From: Fasciolopsis buskii
Lineage: Eukaryota; Platyhelminthes; Trematoda; Plagiorchiida; Fasciolidae
Direction: 5' to 3'
NCBI GenBank assembly: GCA_008360955.1
Contig: LUCM01006703.1
Span: forward strand, 56,377-120,376
Length of the DNA: 64,000 nt
A model generated the notes under the pieces. That model was not told the DNA's origin. It did no database searches and worked only from the letters and a program-made list of their open reading frames with translations. Both the position numbers and the translations under genes were made by a program. Below are positions 23,833 to 35,995 of the stretch, piece by piece (position 1 is the stretch's first letter; each line of letters begins with the position of its first letter).

Positions 23833-26800
23833 CCAAGTCCGGTCAATCAACCCTTTCGAAGATCGCTGTCTCAATGCATGCTATGTCCATCAGACTAGTA
23901 TTCTGGAAAATGTGGGTATTTGGCTTGAATTACAGACGACCGAACTACCGCACAAACGCAGCGATCTCACACGATAATGATAGCTATTTTTCATACGGGA
24001 TCACGTGTTCTCATCCGCACCTCTTCTGCATTATTTCAACCAGTAAAATTTCTGCATTCATCCTTAATTCTTTATCCGCTGGACGTCCACCTTTGATCAC
24101 GTTCGACTGCTTGTATCGCTTTCTTATTTTATGCAAAACGAGTGACTTGCTCGCCTGTGTGCGAATCATCCGATCACGTGAACTGTTTTTGCACCCCTTT
24201 TGAATATAAGACTGACTTGGTATGCAAACCACGAATTTACCTCCGGTCGAACTGTCTAAAACAGACCGGTCGATAAATCCAATGCAAAGCACGTCCTGAA
24301 ACCATCTGATTTGTCCTGCTTGCATACAGCCTCAATAAGAACAGAGCTAAGTGATCCAATCAAAAAGGTCAACATAAACTTACAAATTTGTACGGGACAT
24401 TGTTGAACTTCATCAACAGGAGCAGAGACAGAGGAACATGACTAAAGTTAGCTGTTAAAATGGGAGTTCCGCTGAAACTGACTCGTGACTGTCATGTACA
24501 CACTAGATTGTAATTCCATGGAATTCGAATACAGCGTTTACTAGGATCGTACAGTCTAATATCTTGAGAGAACGTAACGTGGTAAAGCAACAGACAACTA
24601 CATTGGAGGAAGTGTTCGCGCGACTTTCGATAGAATATTGGAACGTATATCGTTCTTTTCCTGCATCTATCTCTTCTTCCCTTTCTCTCAGTGGAATTCC
24701 TCGGTGTCGATATCATGTAGCTAGTTGTGATTCGGAAAACAACAGAACAACAGAGATTAACTATGAAAAAGCCTGATGGTGTGCTCTGGTCGTCATCAGA
24801 TGGTAGCGGGTTGGCTTTGTCGGTCGAAAGTCACTGACATTCATAGAATCAACCGATAGCTAGCAAATGTGCTAAAATATCTTTGCCAAATGGATACGAA
24901 TTCGGTTTATTTTTGCCATTACTGCCGATTTCTGATAGAAACAACAAAACTATTTCCTGACAAAACGCAAAGCTCAAACTGGGCTGCGTGCGGTCCCCTG
25001 TTTCTGACTGTTATCTTTAGAATAACAACCGAAAATGGGCAACCACCCCTATTCAACTAATAAACTACGTTCACCAAGTTAGTAAGGAGTACTTTCAAGG
25101 ACTTATTTAAAACAATTGGTGACCATGGTAGCCAAAAAAATGAAATTCCAGGTAGTCGGTTTTCTTCCGGCTCGCATATCGGCCTTACATTTTGTGTCTG
25201 TTCACTAGTTTGGTGGAAAGGACATGACCTAAGGCCGGCTGCAGAGAATTATTGCACTAACGGTTAGTGTAGGGAAACTCTGACCTTAATGGAGTCTTGG
25301 CGCGAAAGCCTGGGGAAGTCTGGTTGGGCCAGCTCCGACAATTGCCAAGTGGTAAGACTGGCTTTCAATTATTATTGCTTATGGTGATTTATAATGACTT
25401 TTGGCGAGTAGCATATAGTCCAAAGCGGTGGAAAGGCTTTGTCCCGAAAGCATGCAATCGGTCTCATTGTGCGTATGCGGTATTCACCTGCCCAGAGATC
25501 ACTATACGCGTACTTCCTATTTGGTTTTCCAACTTCACGATTATCTGATTTACGAAGAGCGCGCATGAATTATGGGCTCGTTTTGAGAGTCACAACTGTG
25601 ATTTGTCAAATTGTAACCTTTCCCAAACATATTTTAATCAGTTTGAATGGCGATATCATCTCAGTTGGTAACGTGAGGCTGGCGATCTGGGCAAGCTCGT
25701 AGATGTCTAGTTTTTGTCTAACTAGCCTTTTAGTGAAGCGCGTTCCGGTTTGAAACTGTCTCTGAAAAATCCGGTTTCCACGACGTAGTAGAAAATTCCA
25801 GTGCTTTTGATGGACTTGGAACATTTTTCGAGTGAACAAATCGGAACTTGTGAGAGATAAAGAATGCGAAAGACAAATTTCCAAGACGGCTTTCAAAAGA
25901 GCTTGACAGACGTGAAATCCTGCAAGTAAATTAGAATAAGTCGAATTCTGGATATCCATTTTGGTTTTCATTGATGTCTTCCTATAAAAGAAGGCAAATC
26001 AAGTAAACAGACAGCACAGAAAGTGGACAAAACAAAACGTTTCACTCAATCCGACTGCGTCGTTGAATTGCCGTGTTTTGGAGTTTCCTACCATCAAGCC
26101 AATGACACTTTTGATGGGCAAAAGTTGCAACACTCAGCGTCTAATAGGTTGTCAAACCCATTAATTAAGTACTTACCATTTCCCCAGATTACCGTTGTAC
26201 CATCAGGACCAACCATCTAGTCTTAATCTTCCTGGAGGAATCACGAATCTTCAGTCCTTAGTGAAAAAGTCGTAAACGGATCATTGCAAATCTTGCTCAG
26301 TGTATTGTAACGCAAGAGAGAAGAATACATCTGTTCTTCGTTCACCGCCCAAGACTGCAATCGATTCCATCTCATGGTCACTGTCGTTCGTTCCCATCAA
26401 TTCTCGTGAGAAAAGCCAAATAGAGGGGACATAAACATTTGTTTATTAGTCAAATTCATATAGCCTATATTGATCTTCTATGATCAACACTCACTAGTCG
26501 ATTATTCTGCTGGCTAGTTTGCGTCATCGCTGTTTATCGGTCTTCTCATGCAGTGTTTTCGTTCCACTTATCGATTGGTCCCATTAATACGATATCACCG
26601 CAGTTGCATTGATCAAGTTAATGGTTATAACGAGTTAATATCTACTACTGTTACCCATGGTGCCGTGCTAACTTCAGTTGGTGAAATCCTTGCAACATTC
26701 CGGAACACTGTGGTTGACTCTAAATGCTTATTCCAATAGCATTCGCACTTTCGAGGAATGAGATCCATGTACGTCCGATGCACTGGTATCATTGGCAACA

Positions 26801-27644
26801 GAATAGTGGTAATTTTCAGAATTTCTAATTCACCGGAGTTGCAGCAACCACTAGCAGCTATGGACAGCTTTTTTTAACACTGTTTACATGAGTGAGAAAA
26901 GTACCGTTGATTATACGCAAAACCCACTCGGTGGCAAAAAGTGAATCTGCGAAAAAATGGCCTTGCAACTATATATGGGTTATTTAAAAATTAATGTAAC
27001 CGGTGGAGAATTGTTTACTTGTATCGCATTTTTGGTTTTCGGCTTTTACGAGAATATGATTACGTTTCAGCAGTACGAACTCCCAAATGTCCAAGATAAA
27101 TTAATAACAATTATACAGAACAAATTGCAGAAATCAATGCAATGTAAGTCAGAGAAGGTTGTCTCCTTAGCTCAGCCTCGACCAAACCTCTGTTCACTAG
27201 TACTTGGCCGAGGTAAGGCACAGGGAAACTTCTGGGGAAAAGGATCGTGTTCCCCGAGGGGGGGGGGGGGTTGGAACGACTTTTGGAGGGATTATCATGT
27301 GCGCGATGAGGAGAGTTCTCGAAGGATGGTTGGTGTAAATTTCCCACAGACGCTTAATTGTAGGATGCCTATAGCGATGACTGTAACAGCAAACGAGAAG
27401 AGTGAAACGCGACTAGTCAAAAGACAACGGTGGCTAAACAGTTTCAAATTATTCTTCCTTGTCTGGAGTACAGTAGATCAAGATTGGTAAGAAGCACTGA
27501 CACACAAAACGATGCATAAGGTTAGGTCTAATTCAGGATTGTCTAAGATTGCGAGCGTGAAAACATCAATGGAGCAATCTGGACAAATACGTCACAGTAA
27601 GAGAGGACCAGAGAGAACTGAAAGAGTACAAGATTCCAAAATGT
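23833..27644. other. No recognisable gene; one G run
   Basis: Short open frames only, apart from 177 codons at 26957-27490 (plus), which has no recognisable domain and runs through a homopolymer of 13 G at 27258-27270. The 27.1-27.64 kb part could be decayed 3' sequence of the adjacent LINE fragment, but no motif supports this. Confidence 0.5.
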
Positions 27645-28082
27645 TTAGCAGGCTCGCTTCTGTTTAGAAAAAAGTTTCGAGGGGAACTTGGATCGGTGAT
27701 AAGAACAGAACGACAGTATTAAAATACATTCAAAACTCTTGGAAAGGTTGAGAAAATGATCACTCGGTTCGGAAAAATTCACGGTTTTGAAAGATAAAAA
27801 GAGTTTGCCTATATCATCGTCAGTTGGAAGAGGGTGGTATATGGCTACATGGTCTGCAAATCTAATCACAGAAACAAGCAATCTACTGGGCAGGTTACCA
27901 ACACAAGTGAATAGAAGAGAGGATGACGTAATAGCCCACTGGGGAACACCGGAAATTGTATCTGAAATTTTGGACGATTTTCCTCCAAATTTCGATTCTT
28001 GAACACGTTTAGTAGAATGGTCAATAATGCATACTGATGAATACAATGGGAGTTCGAGAGAATGAGTTTCTTTTCGAAGCAA
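27645..28082 (-). pseudogene. CR1/jockey-like LINE reverse transcriptase fragment
   Basis: An open frame of 145 codons on the minus strand. Residues 23-31 (STKRVQESK), 44-48 (SGVPQ), 62-66 (VGNLP) and 75-78 (FADH), followed by VAIYHPL and LNLSKSFE, follow the order of the non-LTR reverse transcriptase: T.R.Q.V, SGVPQGSVLGP.LF, INDLP, FADD..LY, LNLSKC. This is the palm-to-thumb part of a CR1/jockey-type enzyme that would nick DNA and copy its RNA at the target. The second catalytic Asp of FADD is His, and the enzyme is only about one fifth of full length, so it is a dead fragment. The flanks (27.1-27.6 and 28.1-28.9 kb) show no further readable domains. Confidence 0.8.
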
Positions 28083-28542
28083 GAGTGATCTGATGATGAA
28101 ATTCGGAGAAGAAGAATGGACAGAAGCTATGCACCAAAGAGACTTTGGAGAGTTAACTCGTGGCTTCCAGACAAAGTACTCTCAATGCGATATAGCAACA
28201 AGATTGTTTGTCAGAGGTTTTTAAGCAAACAGGAACCGAACAGATGGGGTCACTATGTATGTTAAAAGGCCATCGGTTATGACAATCACGGTAAGTTTGA
28301 GAAACCTCGAACCGAAGGCGATGGGATGGAATTATTTGGAATGAGCAAATGATGCTGTTATCTTGAACATAAGAGCAATTGTTACTGTTACACCAGAATC
28401 TCATTTAAATTACTAGGAGTATACTTGAATGGTGAATCCCTCTGTGAATCTCAGTGGTGATTTATGGATTGGTTTCGTCAGTTAGCTAAGGACAATCCTC
28501 AGAAAAGGGGGCACATTCGTCCTGCTGTTTCCGTTGTTCTCT
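28083..28542. other. No recognisable gene
   Basis: Could hold decayed upstream LINE sequence, but no motif was readable. Confidence 0.5.
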
Positions 28543-28646
28543 ACTGTAAGTAGTACCGTATATGGATGACAGCTGACGGGTGGCAATAACTCCGTGTATT
28601 TTCACGGAAACTTGTTCTCTCATCCATATACGATATTGTTTACAGT
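28543..28646. repeat. Foldback with 27-nt arms and inner hairpin
   Basis: The arm 28543-28569 pairs with 28620-28646 (23 of 27 positions match; 'cgtatatggatga' is perfect). Within the 50-nt centre, TCCGTG and CACGGA form a second perfect 6-bp hairpin with a 6-nt loop. It may be a tiny inverted-repeat element or a structured RNA; no target-site duplication is evident. Confidence 0.7.
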
Positions 28647-31600
28647 GCTTGTTGCTGTCCCATAAATCAGAAAGGAACAGGAATACAATGAATTATTTAC
28701 CAGGACGGTTTTACTTCAGCGAGTGCATGGGAACTATCTCTGAGACTGGATGAGGAGAGTGTCCGAACCAGTCTTAGCTATGCCCAAACAGAGGTTTGAT
28801 ATCAGTACAGTCAGTGAAAGTAAATTTGGTTGGTGGAAGGAATGCAGTTTTGCGGACCTCAAGATTGAATGGGCACTTAGGTGGCCTTTACACTAAGCCT
28901 TAGAGCATCCGAATTGCATTCTCTAAGACTTTTGCATTCAGATTGTTTAGAAGTTGACCATCATCGCTTGGTCGCGTTTTTTGATGAGTCAGTATGGGTT
29001 TTTGACAATTTTTGCAGCACCAGTCTTGTATACTCGTTCTTTCCGCCGCCAACGCCGCTTTGTGTACAGGAGACTGTCCCCCTTCAATCGCAAAACATCA
29101 TCCAGGGCGGGGAAAAGATCACAACTTTCCTGGAGAATGAGAGTAAACAATTCTGCTGATTAGAAGAACGGAATGAGGGAAAGGTAGGAAGAAATTTTGT
29201 CTACAGGATTTTTAGAGGCTAAACGTTGGCGGAGGCTAAGTTGCTTAGATGAAACATTATCGCCTTAGATTCAGCAAGAGCGTTGTAAGCAAGAAGAGAA
29301 TATGTTCTTGGTTTCACATAGCCGACATAGTGATCGATGATAGAGAGCGGAGCACGGAGTGTAGCGGACAAGATGTTGGACTAACTAGTGAGGACTCTGT
29401 CAAGATTTGCAATACCGCGAATGAATTGTAAGCATTAGTATCTCAGGCTGAATCGAGTTAATGAGACTAAAAGGGCACGGTTACGTCCACTTCAAAACAG
29501 CGTTTCCTCCACTGAACCAAGGCTCACGGAAGTGTAACATCGACAAGGTCCTAATGCACGCGGTTCAGGGTGCCAGTTTAATCAAACTGAACAAATTTCC
29601 CCAATTAAAATTGACTGACAGATGTGATCGGATCCCGAAAATGTTCGCAAATAGCGTCAGTCAAAAACATAACCAGATATCGTGCAGCCAGTTGGTGTGC
29701 GTACACAACCCGATTTCAGTTAGCCATGCAAAGTCAAGTGTCGCAATGAAACTGACTCTGCAGGTCTGCCATCGGAGCACAAAGCCAGGCCTATCATAGA
29801 GCGAAAAAATACAGCTAGTTCTGATCCCGTAGACTCCACTGATTGAAATAATTTTCAAGGCTCGATCAAACAATGGAATCTCTTTATTCGTTTCTTTTTG
29901 ACATTGTTGTGCTCCATCAGGACACTTTGTATGCGACATTCACCGTCGTCCTAATTGGTACCTCAGGTGTTCCATGTAGTATTTTTATGTTACTACTGAC
30001 CCCGTGGTGGTACAATTCTAGTAAAAGATGAAGGCGATGTTATGTATCGCTGCGTTGATTCGGCTCCTAACTAGACTATCTTGACGAAGCAGCTATCACT
30101 TGTGTTGGACCATCTCCGGATGCCGATCTCCCATCCACCGAGGTGACTGCGTCTAAAACGAACTCGAACAGGATTGTCCTTTAGGAGGGCCAGTACAACG
30201 CTAACGAAAAGTGCACGGACTTGGATGCCAGAACAAGAGGGAGCGCATATCAGTCACTTGCGTTAGTTATCAAAAACCTACATTATAACTTTGATGTAAA
30301 GTGCGATTAAGCACCACCGTTCTTCCTCATATTTGTCTTAAGATTAATCGAGATTAACAACGTACTTTTGTCCGTGACCTAAAAGGGAGTGAGATTCGGA
30401 TGGAAAAACGTTCGGCTACCATACTGCGCTCCTCACAGTTTTAATCCTTCCACACTACTAACAGCGTTTTCCATTTTTCTTCTTCCTGTTTAATGTCATT
30501 TAACTCAAGCAGTGGGTCACATCACAGACTAAAAGGCGAGAGGCAAAAGTGAGCAGAAGACAGAAAACGGATAACAAACACTGAGCATCCAAAGTGAGTA
30601 GAACCTGGAACATTTAGGACATAATTTCGGTCAACCAGTGATATAGTGAACAGTTTTCAATGCATATTTTCGCATTATCGCCTTCTATCTTGGATTCTAC
30701 AAGCTGGTTCTGACGGAGAGCCGATAATTTGACCATTCTTTTGCATGCGGATAGCAAAGTGGTTCAACTGCTTGCAAACTACACAACGTCTTTCGGTTTC
30801 ACAAATTCGTTGCGATAAAGGGAACTACAGTGCACCCATCCTGATGTAGAACAAGTGCCGTTAGGGTCAGCCAAACTCGTCCACTTGGCGAGAGTGTTCG
30901 CTCTTGAGGATTAGTTTCATCGGTGAAACCCAAGCGGAAAGTGAGAATATGTTTGTTCGAAAAGAGGAGCCACAGGTCAGAAATAAGCTCTGAGACCGAA
31001 AACCCATGTTGATCTCATTATGGCAATCTTCTTAATACTTATTATTCAACGGTTTTCCAATGTTTTCGGAAAGAGACCAAGACCAGGTAAGAGATACCGA
31101 ATGGGAAAGTATCCAACATTGTTTCGGCTCGCGTAAGGGACACTTACATCTGACAATAAAAATGTCGACTGCTGGACAATCGTTTGTTCTGGTTTTACTG
31201 GCTCCGTAAATGGGTGATTGGCTATTCTTTGTGGATGTAATACTCCTGATTGGCATATGACTGAATATTATTATATCTTACGCTGATTACTACGCGCCTG
31301 AACGAATCAACCATGTTGACAGTCAACAGAGTGCTGATCAGAAGCTAATTTGATCAGTGATTTCTAATCACAAACTGATCTCAACTGTGCGCAAACTAAT
31401 ATTGTATCATGAGAGATAGCTCTATGCTTCGAAAGCAATTGTTCACTTAGCAACATCAATATGCACATACATACACATACACGCATCGAGATGGAAGCGG
31501 ATACATGTATCATTTTGTATCCTCTTTCTATTTCTGCGGTCTGGAAATTAGTCCAGTTTCCATCATTCTTCATAGTGGATTCGTTACTGACGATAGTTTA

Positions 31601-32385
31601 AGAAGAATGACGACCTAATCGTAACTGGTTCAGGAATGAATAGTCTCTGAAAACACCTAATAAAACGTAGCTCTTTAGAACGACGTGCGCATCCACCGGC
31701 TCACCCATGCTCCCATGCGCCAGCATTAGCACACTCACAGACCCATGAACGTAACTCAGTGAATTTTAGTTGAATTGAAATCGTTGCTTACAATATGCAA
31801 AGCTTCTTCAATTAGTCTTGTATAGTGTCACGGAGACTGAGGAAGACATTATGTTACCCTTCCAACATTTGAGCGTTTCGTGTTACCTAAACAACATCTT
31901 GTTGTTGTTGAAATTCAAACCAAGTTCAGCAAGACTGAGAACCAGTCCTAGTGATTCACCATCTGTTGATATAGTTGTTCTTTGGTGGACAAGCAGCCGT
32001 CAAAACGAAAACAATAGGTGATCTTGTCAGTTCGATAGATAATCACAATGACAGAATTTTGTGTGCAACTCAAAACTCGTTCTCTTCGTTGTGAAGCTAT
32101 TGACTATAACCCTGAGTGAAACTGGTACTTGTAGAACTAACCGAAAGTGGAACAAGGAGCGGCAGTGCTGTTTGTGCGCATGGAGACCAAAAAGACATTG
32201 AACATGCAGATTTTCTCAGTCACTTTGATACAAAAAGCACTTTCTTCTTTACATTAGAAAACAGGCAGAACCAAAACTATCAAGACGGAATTTCGATTAC
32301 TTGTCAAGCGCAAATACACACTCCAAAATTAATATTTCATAAGAGTAATTTGGTAAGTCTCTCCTTCTGACTCCTTTAGAATTGA
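28647..32385. other. No recognisable gene
   Basis: Short open frames, the longest 112 codons (29461-29799, plus) and 92 codons (29661-29939, minus), without recognisable domains. No RNA gene or clear repeat was seen. Confidence 0.55.
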
Positions 32386-32387
32386 AG

Positions 32388-32588
32388 TCACGGACAGCAC
32401 ACTGAGTTCAGAATGGAGGAGAAAGTGCAATGAATGTGTTGACGATTCTTACCACAGTTGAAGCAGCCACGGTTCCGTTTTATCAGATTTTTCTTTGTAC
32501 TGAACACTGACCTGGAGGCTGACTTGGGTAGAGTTTCTTCCTCTATGGTGATCAATTCATCTTGTGGCACTGGCTCTCCCCTCGCCAA
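32388..32588 (-). pseudogene. Possible zinc-knuckle (Gag-like) remnant
   Basis: A 66-codon open stretch with a basic run (KKNLIKRNRG) followed by CFNCGKNRQHIHC near residues 41-53. A retroelement zinc knuckle has C-x2-C-x4-H-x4-C preceded by basic residues. Here the first two Cys and the Gly-Lys fit, but the His and last Cys spacing is off, so this is either an eroded knuckle or chance. No neighbouring Pol domain was found, so the element type is open. Confidence 0.3.
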
Positions 32589-32808
32589 TGAAAATCATGG
32601 AAATCCATCTTTGTTTGTTAGGAATCGTCATTATCTATATCAACGACATCGCAGAACGCCACCGAGCAGGTTTTTGTTAAACAGTCGTACACGCCTCAAT
32701 GCGAATTCATCGGAGCTGGTTCTCAACGGTTGCTTTTAACATGAACACTACGTTGATCGGTTCCCTTTCCGTTTGATCTACGTCCGTAACACGATTAACA
32801 ATCAGTCT
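32589..32808. other. No recognisable gene
   Basis: Short intergenic piece; nothing identified. Confidence 0.55.
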
Positions 32809-32882
32809 TTATCAAGTGGTCAGCATCGTGACGTTCGAAGTTGGAATGTTCTCCGGAGGTCGAACTCCTCCCACAGTCATTT
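32809..32882 (+). repeat. tRNA-like SINE head fragment
   Basis: 'caagtggtcagcatcgtg' (32813-32830) and 'aggtcgaactcct' (32858-32870) resemble A and B boxes. The same sequence recurs with changes at 60.3 kb ('caagcggtcagtatcgtg', then 'ggattcgaattct'), so the two are copies of one tRNA-derived head. Confidence 0.6.
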
Positions 32883-32995
32883 GCTTCCCAGTTCGGTTGC
32901 CTGATATTAACTGCAGAATCCTCCTTCAAATATTGCACATTTGTGGTATGATAAATAAAAATATAGCAATAGATTACTATTATGCCTAATAGTGA

Positions 32996-32997
<2 letters not shown>

Positions 32998-33037
<40 letters not shown>

Positions 33038-33038
33038 C
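32998..33038. repeat. (ATT)n microsatellite
   Basis: About 13 tandem ATT units, uninterrupted. Confidence 0.98.
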
Positions 33039-33118
33039 AAAGAGACAAGTAGAAAATTGTTGCGCAGTATATTCAAATGATCTTCGCCTTCGAGAGGAGG
33101 TAACTCAAAATTACCCGT

Positions 33119-33145
33119 ACACACACACACACACACACACACACA
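33119..33145. repeat. (AC)n microsatellite
   Basis: About 13 AC units, 80 bp from the ATT array. Confidence 0.98.
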
Positions 33146-34535
33146 TCCGGTGTACACTGTTTTCGATGCTGAGAAGCAAGTGAATGACAGACGAGGAATC
33201 GTCTAATAAATAACGCACTTCTACCAAGGAGTATTGCTTGCATTTGTCTCGGGTAAGTCACAATTCTGAAAATCTGATGGCCCCGTCAGAACAGCAAAAT
33301 GTGATGTTGGTCTTCATCATTTTTCTTGTTCACAAGTAAACCTTACAAAATCTTGATTAGCGAGTAGCGCAGTACACGCAATGTGGAGTGATTGGGATGA
33401 TAAATAAAAACTGAAGCTGTCATTTGATGACCAGTATGGAACCACTTCGCAATCAATGTGAAAAATCGGATAAAATGTTGGTTAGAATTTATGGCACGTT
33501 GTGTTGCCGGAGTTTTCTCCATTGGACGAACAATTAAGAGAATAGTTGTGACTGAGAAATCAAAAACGATGGCCTGTAATGAAAAAAGCGACCTCGTGTA
33601 CCGACGATCTGAGCAGCAACGATGTATAGCTACCCGTACGGGGAATTCCGATAGCAATAAGCCGAAGCTGAAGCGACTTTTGTGTTACCTCTCTGATGAT
33701 CACAGTAGGCCGATTGTCACGACACGCCTAGGGAGGAGGAATGAGGGCTTATACTCAACCGAGGTTTTCTGAATAGATAGCATGCTCGAATCCAACGGAT
33801 CATCTTGTTTGTACTCCCCGCATCTTGTCCTCCGTAGAGACTTTACACTTTCTCCCCCTTGATCCGAGTAAACTCATTGTTTTTTACCGCAGTAGGATAA
33901 TCGGCTTGTGCATCGTTCCACCGAGCACGTAACGTTGTTTTCTTATTGCTGTTAACGAATGCCAATTCCAAGTACTACTGAGTAGTATTTGGTAACTCCA
34001 TTTTATCGAAACTACCAGTGCACTTGCTACAATTCAAAAGTTTTATGCCGGAGAAAAATTGTTCGTTGACTTCGATAAGCCACTGAATACAGCTTATTGT
34101 CTTCCCTATATGGTTTTTATATCCGTTGTTTTCCTGTTCTCCCCCGATCACAAGTTTTTCTGTTCTTTCGAACTTGCGGCTACCAATCGCTCTGTCTCTG
34201 CCGCACAGTTGGACTGTACATGTTCCACTTCCGAAATTGTACTACTTTCCAGAATCAGAAGTAACAGTTTAAATTAAATGCGTACCACTGATATTCTTTA
34301 GCGGCTAGGCAAATCCGTCAACAGTGCAAATTCTCTTTTACTTGGCCTCATGCGGTTTAGAACTGCACCAACCCTGACCGTGATAAATATCTTCCTGAAG
34401 GGAATCTGGTGCGGTAAGACAATGGCATCTAGTTCACCGTGGACTCAGTTGGCGACTTACGGTTGGCACTATCGTTAGGACTTTCAACTGTAGAAGATTC
34501 AGTGGGATTTCCCGACTATTCTCCATGCAGCGCCA
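33146..34535. other. No recognisable gene
   Basis: Open frames up to about 104 codons, none recognisable. Confidence 0.55.
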
Positions 34536-34640
34536 GCATCCAACGCACTATTAGGAAACCAAAGGAACACTGTATAGCTGTTTCATCACACTTGTTTGGA
34601 GTCGTCAGCAGAGTATATACCCAGTGCGCTCAAGCCGGCA
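34500..34640 (-). repeat. Hammerhead-SINE family copy C (degraded core)
   Basis: On the minus strand CTGACGA (34602-34608) fits the CUGANGA box of a hammerhead, followed by GAAAC (34579-34583), then CAGCTATACAGTG and the family tail (ggtttcctaatagtgcg, about 34545-34561). Stem II is poorly paired, and stem III has a C-A mismatch (ACAG against CUAU), so self-cleavage is unlikely in this copy. Clear homology to the copies at 7.65 and 39.5 kb. Confidence 0.65.
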
Positions 34641-35665
34641 ACTGAACACTTAGCGGACTACTTTGAGTGAAAAGCTTTGGTCATTGGGCTGACCGGGCAG
34701 GCTGTCAATGGTTTGTGGAGGATCAGTAGTAGACGACTGAACGCCGGAATGCCTCATCTGGTTTTACAGCCCACACTCTTATCATTCTCCAAAAGTGTGT
34801 CCCATGATTTTGGAACCATACTATAATGGTCAGTATCGTTATTCGTCAGCGGTCAGTAGTATGAAATGGTTGCCGTATCTTAAGCAGTAAAATTCTGAAA
34901 CAAGTAGCTTATTTACATGGGCCAGTGAGACACCCGGTGGTTCCGGCAACGTGTGGCAAATCAGTCATGGATAGCAGGTTGGTCCAGTTAACAGAAACCA
35001 GCCTCTAGTACCAAACATCTGAGGATATTTAATGCCATCAGTGTCATTTTTCGGGGCAATTAGTTTCAATAATTGAGGCTTATCAATAGGATTTAACCGC
35101 AGGCATAGGCGATAGATGAAACTAGCGAAAATTTTGTTTCACTTGATAAATGGATATATGCCGTATAAATGATTTGTTCATTTTAGGAAGTTACAAGTTC
35201 TGCTTCTGCATCACAGCGCAGGGGGTTTCGTGGAATAGAAGAAATTAGTTGTGAAATACGACGAACGGATATGTCGATATGAGCAAAATATTGCGTCTCT
35301 CATCTGGCAGTTTGTAGATAGAGTCGCCAGCAAACTGGCACGGATGTCGCCAATGTAAAAAAGTTAGTGCGTCTTTTCACTCACCCAGTGGTCGATTTTT
35401 AGGTTCTAGTCGTAAATAGCACAACTGTCATACTTAGTCATACATGTCTGCACAAACGCACACATGTGCAGCTCAGACTAATGAGTAATCTACCTGCGAG
35501 CCGTCTATTTCAATGATCTGCTGAGTATCTGGCCTAATCAGTAAAGGTCGTGTCTCTCAAGCTAATTTGCAGACTGGTGGATCGATATTTGGTCAGATTT
35601 TGGGCGTATATGTGCGTGTGTTCGTTTGTGGAATTAGTTTCGGTCACAGATTTGTGTAGGACCGC
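34641..35665. other. No recognisable gene
   Basis: Nothing identified on either strand. Confidence 0.6.
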
Positions 35666-35995
35666 ATGCAGTTGTTATTGCTGCTTTTTGTTTTTTTTGT
35701 CGCTCTAACCACGATCGATAAATATGAGCGGACAGTTTGCACAAGTGCATCCATGTATTTTCGGCACAGTGAAAATCAGAAGGTAGAATCAACGAAACAC
35801 CGACGAGAAACAGATGGGACCAAAATCCGATTTATAGCTAAATGGGCTGGTGTTCCATATAAAGACAGCAACAGTTATGGTAAAGATGTCACCGTTAGTT
35901 TTTGCCCCTTCACGAATCATTCTGTAGCTGCACTTATGCGTTCTGTCCTTGAAGGGAAGATATTACCAAAGAAACGGATGTTTCAATTTGACTGA
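35666..35995 (+). CDS. Possible small secreted protein (unrecognised)
   Basis: An open frame of 109 codons starting with ATG. Residues 1-15 (MQLLLLLFVFFVALT) form a strongly hydrophobic stretch like a secretory signal peptide, though the usual basic residue before the core is missing. The rest is polar and basic (KHRRE, KKR), with only two Cys (residues 26 and 76) and no motif I recognise. No splice context, homologue or codon-use evidence supports it, and a frame of this length can occur by chance, so it is only a candidate. It may also be one exon of a larger gene. Confidence 0.2.
   Translation: MQLLLLLFVFFVALTTIDKYERTVCTSASMYFRHSENQKVESTKHRRETDGTKIRFIAKWAGVPYKDSNSYGKDVTVSFCPFTNHSVAALMRSVLEGKILPKKRMFQFD

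Noticed and set aside
26957..27490. 177-codon open frame on the plus strand
   Set aside because: Longest N-free frame, but no domain is recognisable, it crosses a 13-G homopolymer coding GGGG, and it lies beside a LINE fragment on the other strand; chance is likelier.
29661..29939. RPGF-containing minus-strand frame as an RTE-type reverse transcriptase
   Set aside because: Only a weak resemblance to the QAGFRPGR region, with none of the following motifs.
34059..34277. VDFDKPLNTAY, reminiscent of the first catalytic Asp motif of LINE reverse transcriptases
   Set aside because: No neighbouring RT motif in any frame; a match this short is expected by chance.
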